From Dactylonectria macrodidyma (lineage: Eukaryota; Ascomycota; Sordariomycetes; Hypocreales; Nectriaceae), in assembly GCA_020744425.1 (NCBI GenBank), contig JAGMUV010000006.1, forward strand, positions 1,736,001 to 1,800,000: DNA of 64,000 nucleotides. The letters are read 5' to 3'. Of the stretch, positions 1 through 9,446 are shown in pieces. How positions within the stretch are numbered: the stretch's first letter is position 1; every line of letters starts with the position of its first letter. The notes beneath the pieces were generated by a model, which saw only the letters and a list, made by a program, of their open reading frames with translations, did not search any database and was not told the DNA's origin. A program made the translations under genes and the position numbers.

Positions 1-2776
1 GCCCACATTTGGATCTCGACGGTGCGGCTTGTCTAAGGTAGAGTCCATGGAAAGAAGCACAAGACAAGCTTTCTTAGAGAACGTAGCTCCAACCCGTTGT
101 GCAACACCAACAACACCTCGCTCTAGGATCGAGGAGGGACAGTGATCATCACAACTCCGGCTCCGCATCCGGTCCATCTTCTCTGAGCTCATTGTCGCAA
201 ACCGCGTCGGGGCTCTCCTATAAACATGGACGTTTCATGAACGCCGAGTTGATGAGTCTGGACGCCTTCTACGCACTTCATGGTGTATTTCGCTTTGATG
301 GCGCTTCGCAGTTCCAGTTTCTCGCCACTATAGACTCGGAGTTTTTGTAGCTTGTGCTTTCAACGGGAGAATGTGCGTTGCATGAGATCCAGCTAACCAA
401 ATCAATCATGGAATAAGACGAAGACTCAGCTCAGAATAATCTCGCTATCATCACAGCGCGCGGCGACTGTGATTGACCGAGAGTTGTACCCTCGGCACCA
501 AACCTGGACGGCTCGCCGTGCGTCATCAACGTTCAGTGTGAAAGGGAGCTAAGAATGAATAAATTCCAGCAAATGCCAGGATATGACTAAATGAGTCGAA
601 CACACGAATTCTCGTCATCCTTAAAGTACTTCAGTAGGTTGAGAAGCAGTGTCCTGGAGCAGCCATTCCAGCTCACTTTGTCAAGTCGAACTCATTTATT
701 TAGCATTGCCTATGCGGTCCAATGCCGACCAATTAATGCCGTAGTGTAGCACGATAGAATATGAGAACATTGAGAATGATGGCGCGATGACCTTAGCGAA
801 GGACGTTGAATCTAATAGAGGGCGTCAGGTGACACATCCTTGCATAGCGTGTATAAGGCTTTCACAGTTCGTGCCGAGATGATCAAAACCAGCAATATTG
901 CTGCTGTCAGCCGGCCAATGAACGTACTAATTTACGGCTTTTGAACACGTCGTGGACCTAAGTATGACGCGTCGCGAAGGCGCGAAATAGAGTGCACGTT
1001 CGTAGAAAGGCGGTGGCTGGGATGCCCATTCTCACCCGTGTTCCTACCCTGGAGACGCTTCAACAATCGATCTATCTCGGTCAACTTCCGTGTGTGACCT
1101 GCTTGGTTTGTTCAGTATCATCACGAGATAAATGGTCACCGCTATATTGATCAGTTGATGTTGTAGGCTCAAGCGAGAAAGCTGTATTTTTCTTCGTGTC
1201 CTTGTTCGCAGCATCGACGTCTTTTTCACGGCCCATTTTGGGAAATTTGATTTGTCGACGTCTGAACCATCAACATCCTTGGCAACTATACTGAAGATAT
1301 GTTCTCTTGAAAACCCACTTACAATCAACAGACCTTTATATCATTATAGTTTTAAATAATATCAACATTGATCACCCAGAACACACTACAAAATCCAACC
1401 CACATTTCATGAACCACTGTGCGACGCGAATTAACAAGACCTGCAATACCCGAACCCATCCCCTCTACCCTGGACTTACACCAAAGGCTCATCGCTCAAC
1501 TGCTCCTTTCTCTGCAAGGGCATGTTAGACCTGCCTAATTGCGAAAACTCCACCTCAGCTAAGCGTGTTATATTCATGCTCAACATAATGTCCGGCGTTG
1601 CTGCACACGTTTACGACGAAGTTCCACTTCCCCTTATCTGCTGGGTCCTGTAGGGCTGGATCCACCCATCACCAGACTCCTGTTACGGAATGGCCGAAAA
1701 CATCGGTGAGGCACCACTAACATTTGAGAAATCACGGGACTCACCTCCAAGGTGGACTCACTGGAGTTATCACGGTGTGGCGGTGACATGCTACTCGCCT
1801 GAAGCAAGGTGTAAGGTTAATGCGTGGTCTCACTATCGCACCTTGACTCGAGTTCATGGATTACAACGGCAGGGTTTACGCTCGTTTATGAGACTCTCGA
1901 GAAATATCGTCTTGACGTGAATACATATACCGGAGTCAAGTTACATCGATCAACTGGCTCAGCTATGTGAAAATGGGATGCCTGCCCCCGAGGAGCTCCA
2001 GTCCGGAATATCTTATTCCATCAGCCATGACTATTTCTGCTAATTCTTTACACAGCCAAGACAGGCAATCCAGAGCATGTTGCGACATATAGTCCAGCAG
2101 CAGTGGGGTTCACACAGCATGTACACCAAGCACGTTCCAGAAGCACGGGAGAATCCTGGACACGTTCCGGTTTATTATTGCCACCAGACCGTTCCCGACA
2201 TTTCCCGACAGTCAAAAGGTCAGACAAAGGGTCGATAACCCACCAATGCCATCAAACCCCCACGAACTCACCGAGGGCTTCTTGGTTAAAGTGATGTTAT
2301 CTCACCTTGACATTTTCCACGCCGGTGGAGTCGTGTCGGCTGTCTTGAACGACGCAGTCGGGCGTTCTGCCATGCTGTGGTCCCACATGGCATGTTGTAA
2401 GGCGAGCGATGAATGAAGGACTGACCGACGATGGGAACGGGTGGAGATAAGGAGTGGTTCACCAGTATTGGGAGCGGGAAGACGGGACGATGCCGGTTGG
2501 GCATCACTCGGAGAGCAAGCTGGGAAGTCTGTAATATGGCAAAGGATCGTGGGATGGCAAAAGGTCGGTGGCCTGTTTTGAGCCGGTTCTGAGGGCGGCA
2601 TGGACATGGAGGCTGTGATATAAATCAAGTCCAAGTCCACGGAAGAATTCTGTTCTATCATCAGCTGGATATCATCACATTCACAAGAAAAACGTCACTT
2701 CCATCACCATCAGTTACTGATTTCAACTGATTTCAAAACAACAGAGGGCGGCATATTCACCTCCGCAACTACCAAG
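1..2776. other. gene-free leading region
   Basis: No open frame here has recognisable domains, and all are short and cut by stops in every frame. The last 160 bases are the promoter of the alcohol dehydrogenase gene, with a TATAAAT box at 2619-2625. I see no RNA gene, transposase remnant or long repeat in the rest. Confidence 0.5.
2619..2625 (+). promoter_or_regulatory. TATA box of the alcohol dehydrogenase gene
   Basis: TATAAAT stands 152 bp upstream of the ATG at 2777, within the usual fungal range for a TATA-driven gene. Confidence 0.45.
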
Positions 2777-4236
2777 ATGAGCACCGACTACACCTTCGAG
2801 GGCTGGATGGGCGAAGACCCATCAGCGGCAGAGGGAAACATGGTCTGGAAAGAGTACGAGCCCAAGCCGTGGGAAGAGATGGACATTGACATTAGAATTA
2901 CACACTCGGGTATCTGTGGCTCTGACATCCACACCCTACGAGCCGGATGGGTATGTGACACGGCATTGGAGGCATCGTTGAAACTCAGCTGACATTTGGC
3001 AGGGCCCAACGGACTTCCCGTGCGTCGTCGGCCACGAGATTGTAGGCATCGCCGTCCGGGTCGGATCTGAGGCGGAGGGGGATATTAAGGTCGGAGACCG
3101 GGTGGGAGTCGGCGCCTAGACGGACTCGTGCCGATCGCGAGACGGGCCTTGCGACGCCTGCGAGCACGACGAAGAGAACTACTGCTTCGACATGCAACTG
3201 ACGTATAACACGACACACCGCAACGGAGGCAAGGCATACGGAGGCTACGCCGTCTACCACCGTAGCCCGTCACACTTCGTCATCCGAATCCCCGATGGAC
3301 TGGCGTCGGAGCATGCGGCGCCGATGCTCTGCGGTGGCGTCACCGTATACTCGCCGCTCAAGGTCTTTGGCGCTGAGGGGAAGCGTATCGGTGTTGTTGG
3401 AGTTGGCGGCCTGGGCCACTTCGCCGTGCTCATCGCAAAGGCTATGGGCGCCGAGCGCGTCGTAGCCATCTCACGGCGGGCATGTAAGAGAGACGAGGCG
3501 CTGCAGTTAGGCGCCGACGAGTATGTTGCAACTGAGGACGACGAGGACTGGGCAAAGAAGAACGCCAATACGCTCGACCTCATCATCTGCACTGTGTCAT
3601 CACCCAAGGTATGTCGAACCATCTTACTCAGGTCCGAACCCTCCTACTCAGGCACCTGCATGCAACCATGCGTGATTCATGAGTGATGTTGCCTCTGTTC
3701 CTGCATATCCGTGCCGGTGGCGTTCTGGGCTGCATTCCGATATGCGCCGTGCTTACGCTGTCGGATACGGCGCTTCGAGTTGCCGAGTGTACAGCCCCCA
3801 TCCCCTATTACTTGCCCATCACGTCTTACTTCTCCTCACCACTCACTGCCCTATCACTCGCTGCCATCACTCCACCGCCTTCGTGTTGTGTTCCCCGAGA
3901 GCGCCGTGGCTGATTATCGTTCACCCTTCTAATACTGGCTTGCAGATGCCCTTGCAAGAATACTTCGACATGCTGGCCCTTAACGGCACGCTCGTGCAGG
4001 TGGGCATCCCCGAGGACCCTATCCCGCTGAGCGCTTGGGCACTGGTCCCTCAGCGACGGCGACTGGTCGGTTCCCTCATCGGCAGCCCCAAGGAGATCGA
4101 GGAGCTCTTCCAGCTGGCGGCCAATAAACAAATCGTGCCGTGGGTTGAGATGAGGCCCATGACCGAGGCCAACCAGGCGATCGTAGATATGGAGGCGGGG
4201 AAGCCCCGGTTCCGTTATGTCTTGGTCAACGAGTGA
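2777..4236 (+). pseudogene. zinc alcohol dehydrogenase (ADH6/7, cinnamyl-alcohol type) with in-frame TAG
   Basis: Exons 2777-2950, 3003-3608 and 3946-4236 join in phase 0 to 356 codons plus stop, the normal length for NADP-dependent medium-chain alcohol dehydrogenases of the ADH6/7 type. Catalytic-zinc residues are Cys47 (GICGSD) and His69-Glu70 (GHE). Structural-zinc cysteines are C101, C108, C111 and C119. The dinucleotide site GVGGLG lies near residue 191. Codon 97, between the catalytic and structural zinc sites, is TAG at 3117-3119. The family commonly has a glutamine there, so CAG to TAG is the simplest explanation. The rest of the frame is intact, which points to a recent nonsense change, a strain-specific null or a sequencing error. 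No intron with acceptable sites removes the stop. Intron 2 is 337 bp, far longer than the others in this window. The family reduces aldehydes in the cytosol; the substrate cannot be inferred. Confidence 0.85.
3609..3945 (+). other. unusually long intron in the alcohol dehydrogenase gene
   Basis: The donor is GTATGT after the SSPK codons. A CTAATAC branch-like site stands near 3929 and the acceptor is TTGCAG ending at 3945. Both flanking exons remain in phase and encode continuous family sequence, so the intron is well supported despite its 337 bp. It contains no recognisable gene. Confidence 0.75.
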
Positions 4237-4774
4237 ATAAGTCGGTGTAATGCTGGTCCGTGAAAGGGCCTTCGTATTTTTGTTTTGCATGGTTCGTCCG
4301 GGTTGTTCCTGGTTCTTGAAGTCCTAGGGCTGGTCCTTCACTATTCAGTACATATTGCTTCTCACCAAGCTGCACATCATCACCGGTAACCAAAGTACAA
4401 TTCAGACATGAGGCTGGATTGGAGAGACCTGAAAATAGACGACGATTGGAATAAAATATGGGGTCAGATGCAATTTTCTTTGATACGGATATTGAGAAGA
4501 AACTGAGCAGGGGAGCATTATTATGTAGTTTGGAATTTTAGCAGTGTTGGTGTAGATCAGCTTTCATCATCGTGATCCGTCGTTCCCGTGAACTGCAGTG
4601 ACATCTCGTCGCTCTCGGGATAGAGAACCCAAATCAGACGGCCATGAATGCGAGAATCAATAGTCGACCAGTACTCAGAGACCCATTGATACCAGCAAGC
4701 ACTAGAGAAGACTATTGCCATTCGACTCCATCGTGTACCCTGCTGGCTTGGTTCGATAGCCCCAGCTAGGCTGG

Positions 4775-4843
4775 CTAGATAGTTTGGTCCAATAGACCTA
4801 GATAGTTTGGCCTAACAGACCCAGATAACATGGCCCACCAGGT
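4775..4843. repeat. degenerate 23-bp tandem repeat, three units
   Basis: Units at 4775-4797 and 4798-4820 share CTAGATAGTTTGG followed by a variable part ending in AGAC. The third unit, 4821-4843, is more diverged. Confidence 0.6.
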
Positions 4844-7656
4844 CAAGGCCCTTGCCCTCAGCTTGGCCGAGGCGGAACCAGGATCGATGACGAACGGATA
4901 GGACTTGGACGCTATTCGTGCCCGACTCTAAGATAGGGCGCTCTGGCGCAGTTGGGCGGCTCCCCTGTAATGAGCAGCAACCCCTGTCGCTCGTGGCCTC
5001 GCCAGCTCCCGTGCAGGGGGGAATTTCTCATCGAACCGGGGATTATTCAACCCGCTGCGGCTGAAGGGCTGGCCGAGAAGTCGAGCCTGAGCTCATTGAG
5101 GAAGCCTTGGCGAGATGGACCAGGATCAGCCTACCAAGCCTGGCAAGGCCGCGACCATGCGCAGGGGAGCAGAAGGAACCAGGGGGAAACAGAAAGACTC
5201 ATACATAATATGCTTACTCCTGCATGTACCTAGGTAATTCACGCCTACAATATGGGACTTTGGATGGGGGTTTGCCCGCCGCCTCCTCCATGGCGAACAT
5301 GGCCGAGCGCACTGGCCGAATTACAGGGCATGGCATGGCCTGATGAGTGGATGGAGGCATGATTCGAACTCCCCCACGGGGCGCAAGGGGCACTCCCTGC
5401 GATTTGCTGCTTAAGATTGCCCGGTATGTCCTCCGGCAGTGGAGGCCGCTGCGTGGAACGGCACGGAATACGACGAGTTATTAATTTGGCTTTAAGGGCT
5501 GAGAAGAGTTTAATCAAAGACTACGGGTGTTCTTTTTGTGCATGGCTCAGATATGCACGAATATGTTCACGAGTACGTAGATATATGTTGCGGCTGACTC
5601 CTTAAGTGATGTTAATCGTTGTAGAACTATTTTCAACTTCTAAGACATCCAATGTCTTACCTGGGCTGTCAGCCTTCTGCAACCGGATTCTTCAACGAGA
5701 CAGACGAGGCGAGACACTGCACAAATTATGACACAAGACGCGGTAGGTGGGGAGGCAGAGCCCGGAAGTGCAGATCCCGTCAAGACTGCGAGCGTGAAAC
5801 ATTTCTGATCGTCGGCGTGCAGGACAGGGGTAAGCTCGCGTAAGATACCTTGATGCCTATAACGTAGTAGTCCCTAGGAGTTTGGATGCCCCCCTGATCC
5901 ATCAGCCGAGAGCCCCGTTTGATGAATAAAATTGGCCGAGACAAACAAGAAGTAAACAGAATATTCAGCTTCCAGGGGTGAGTCCTAGAGTCCAGAAGAC
6001 ATGCTGGACGCGTTGCCGCCGCGTAGCAGTCAGTGCGCTTGGGGGGAGCCTGGGCGGACAGCGGGCTTGGGCTTTTTAATATGTCCTGGCAATCTAGGGG
6101 CAGCGGCACCTTGCGCTAAAGAGTCCGGCTGCGGTGGGGGGGTCGAAATGGGGAAATGACATTCAGGAGCCGGCGTATCACTAGCTTTGCCAGTAGTGAG
6201 GGAAAAAAAAAAAACTGCCTCTCTGTTTATTGTTTTTTTTATCGGCCCATTTTCTGTGGCTTTCCGACGTGAGATGAAGAACTTCGGTATCTGGAGCCAT
6301 TTTGCCCTCGTGTAAGTGCGCCTCTGTGGGCCAGTGGCCCCGAAGCCACGCCGCGCTGAATACAGGTCTCAAGACGCACCGGACCGTTTGATTGTTTCAT
6401 CTCAGAGCGGGAGAGGCTCAGACAGACATGATGGAGCTGTGCTCACTTACGACGTACTACGTTGTATTGTACGTGCGTAAGTATGTAAGTGCTGCATTGC
6501 GTGACGCAGTCGGGCGGGTTCTGCACTGGCCTTGTCTGGTGTTCTCGACCTGCCTGTTTGCTCTGGGCAAAGCCGCAAGCACAGACAGGACTTGGCTTAA
6601 GCATTTTTCAGCCTGAAGAAGGTCTGTCAATGGGCCACCCAAGGATGGGCCACCTAAGGATTTCACGGCCGTAATCCTTGGTTGGCAGGGGAAAGACGAT
6701 ATGCGGGCGCAGGGGATGGTCGGATGAGATGGGATGAGGGACACCTCGGTAGCCAATCAGAAGCGGCGAGCACTGCCAAATAGGGGATTGCATCAGGCAC
6801 CGCCCTGCACACTGCTTGCAAGAGCCCGCTGACTGGATCAGGTTCCGCACGCTCGCGAAATCCTGCCTGTTCCGCTGTCATTGTTTGGCATAGATGGGTC
6901 ATGGATTGGTGCATACTCTCGGCAGATGGCTGGTAGTATTGCCATGGGGGTTCGATAGTACCATCGTATCAGCGGCCGTAGGGCTGTGCATCTTTTCCAA
7001 TTACGATCCAAAGCTGGACCACCATCACAACCCAGACGAACCAGACGAGCTTTCTTGCTGCTGCTGCTGCGAGGGAGAGTGCTCAGGGGACTGATAAGCT
7101 CGTCACCGTTATGCACGTCATAAATTACACAACCTCACACTAAAGGCCGTGCATAGCGGGAACAGCTACTGATGGTCGCCAGCCGCCCGTTGTGTGATTA
7201 ACTGAATGCGTGGCGGTGGCGGCGGGTTCTAAGCCGTTGCTGGTCCCCGCCAACAACGCCAACAAACGCCATCACCCCACCTCGCTCGTCCCCTGAGCCA
7301 GAGCAGTCCATGGACCATCTCCAGGCCAGGCATCTCGGTGTTTTCCCTTTCCGTGGGCTGGTCGGATATCGCCAGCGGCAAGGGTCTGAGCCTGGATTGG
7401 GCTGACTGCCCTACGAATACGGCGTATGCTTCCAGTGCCTCGTCGCCTCGGCAAGGCAATGCCAAGTCAGCCTCGGAAAGTTTCACGATGTTGCAACGGG
7501 CGGCTGGAGTCACACCGGTATTTGATATCATCTCACTTTACGGTTTACGGGGTAGCACGACGAAAGATCCGGATGGACCTCGACCTCGACATTGGGTCAG
7601 TATGACAGGATGCCGTGACCGCCTTGCAAAAGTGGCTGAGACAGGAATAGAATATG

Positions 7657-7732
7657 TGAATTCAGAGACACGGTGTAGACAGTGTCTAAGACATGTCTGA
7701 ATTTGAGAGACACGGTGCAGACAGTGTCTGAG
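7657..7732. repeat. paired direct repeat, each copy an imperfect palindrome
   Basis: Two copies, at 7657-7690 and 7698-7732, share the core AGACACGGTG-Y-AGACAGTGTCT with a 41-bp period. Each core is bounded by the inverted arms AGACAC and GTGTCT. No gene lies next to it. Confidence 0.65.
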
Positions 7733-8971
7733 TTGATCGGGCATCTGCAGGAACCGCAGTGGACCACGACAAAGAAAATCCGAGCCCACACGGTGCTGTT
7801 CGTATGGAAGCATAGAATGCAATGGATTCTCAAAACCGGATACAGAGTGGACACCCCAGAGGACGATCTGACGTCGAGAAACTCACTTCTGCAGTGAAAA
7901 CTCGAGACGCAGTGCCGGGCTCCGACCGATGACAGTTAGAGTTGGAGATTGTGTATGCACCAGCAGTGATCGACGAGTTCCTGGCGTCATGACTCCATCC
8001 TCGGCGTGCTCTTTCTGGCATCATTCTTCTCGCAGAAGCTCCGCCACGAATGGTGTAAGCAGAAGCTAACATGCGCCCATCTCACCTTTCATCTCCCGTA
8101 GCCCCCGTTATCGCAAACCCTCCGATTGAGCCCTAAAAATAACGGCAGAAATGCAAAAACAGCCGGGCGCCAGGGGAGAACGGCGCCGCTTGCTGTTATC
8201 TTTGGGAGCTGAAAGGCAGGCGGGAGATGAACAGACACATTGAGGGTGTTGAGGCTTTCGACCGGCGCATGCCAGAGGAGAGCCGCGGAGGGCGGATGTA
8301 ACACTGCGTCACCGATAAGGCAAACCGGGCGAAGACGAAGGAACCACTAGAAACTCACGACGATGCGATGATGGACGGTACGTACCTTGGGATTGTTGCG
8401 TACCTTAGTAAGGGTCGGAGTGCTTGACCGACTTGTTGGAGAGGGCTGGCAGTGAGTTGCGAGGTCCCCTTTTCGTTGAAGGTGAACAGGCGGCTTCCCA
8501 GCCTCTGCACCCCGTAGCAGCAACAGCTGCCAGGTACGTAGTTGGTACTCCGTGCTGCACACGACAACAAGCCACAGCTGGGGAGTATTTCGTAGCTGGC
8601 GGCTGGATTGCTCCGCCGTGAGGTTCCTGTCGACGTGCGATTGGAACGAGGTATCTCAACAATTACCCCCCTGCTTCTTGTGCCTGGCAGCCCGTGTTGC
8701 TGCGCTTGCTTGGGCTGCCAAGGACATGCCCCCATTCGGCGACAGCGGCAACGGGTCCCTGTCTTTAGTCAGGGGTCGTGACAGGGGAGAATCCAAGATC
8801 ACACAGCGGCGCAAGCCACATCTGCGCTAACGGCGACTGGTCTGCCCAATAGTGTTGACCCACTTACCCGCTTAAACCCACGTCCTAACTCCCAAGGCTT
8901 GCTAACCAACCTCATCTCTCACCTCCACCAACATACACTTCTCTCACTGACTGTAGGCACTTCTCTCTGCC

Positions 8972-9246
8972 ATGAAACCCGCGCCCCCACCACATATCGC
9001 GCTGCCAACCCGGCCTCACGGCACCGGCGAGTTGTTTACGCTTGCCTCTAATGTCCCGATACGGGCTAGACGCTCCATCCTGACCCCCCGTCCTTCGAGT
9101 AAGCCTTCTTCCTTTCCCTCGATAGCGGCCCTGACTAACGCCCTCTCAGGTCCCCAGTCCACGGCAAGGCTTCTTCACTAGCTGACGACGGAGAGGGTCT
9201 TGGGCGACGGCGGATAGGAGAAATGTCCACGCCGTCGATGCAATAA
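8972..9246 (+). CDS. candidate small protein, two exons, unknown function
   Basis: ATG at 8972 follows a long CT-rich leader. Exons 8972-9098 and 9158-9246 would encode 71 residues. The intron has a GTAAGC donor, the branch sequence CTGACTAAC and a CCCCAG acceptor, close to an ideal fungal intron. An alternative acceptor 8 bp earlier gives a 52-residue product. The predicted protein is Pro- and Arg-rich at the N-terminus, ends in charged sequence, has no signal peptide and matches no family I recognise. It could instead be the 5' leader of a transcript running into the cell-wall gene at 9447. Splice-site quality is the main evidence. Confidence 0.3.
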
Positions 9247-9446
9247 TCGGTAGTCCTATGCGAGTGCTCAATATTCCATTTAAGGATGGATGTCCGGCTC
9301 CCAGCTGCCGACCCTCTTTCTGATTCTTTCCTACCACCCACTCATTAATACACATTCGTTCCCCGTTCGCGGTGTATCAGTCTCTCAGCTACCTCTGAGT
9401 TTCGACCCGCAGTCCATTCGTTATTGTTCCTTTTACGACAGTCAAG

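Larger units (their letters stand above)
4237..8971. other. 4.7-kb intergenic region
   Basis: It contains only short unconvincing frames. Structure seen: a degenerate 23-bp tandem repeat at 4775-4843, an A/T homopolymer area near 6200-6240, a (GCT)n run near 7054-7069 and a 41-bp-spaced direct repeat at 7657-7732. A T-loop-like sequence near 5364 does not fold into a tRNA. Confidence 0.5.

Noticed and set aside
3117..3119. Hidden intron or programmed readthrough to explain the TAG
   Set aside because: No GT-AG pair of acceptable length around the codon keeps the zinc-binding residues, and the context TAG-ACG does not resemble the UGA-CUA readthrough motif known in fungi. Readthrough is left only as a remote option.
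5340..5410. tRNA-like T-loop (GATTCGAAC) near 5364
   Set aside because: The flanking bases do not pair into a T-stem and no acceptor or anticodon arm can be drawn. The similar sequences near 34831 and 48013 fail in the same way.
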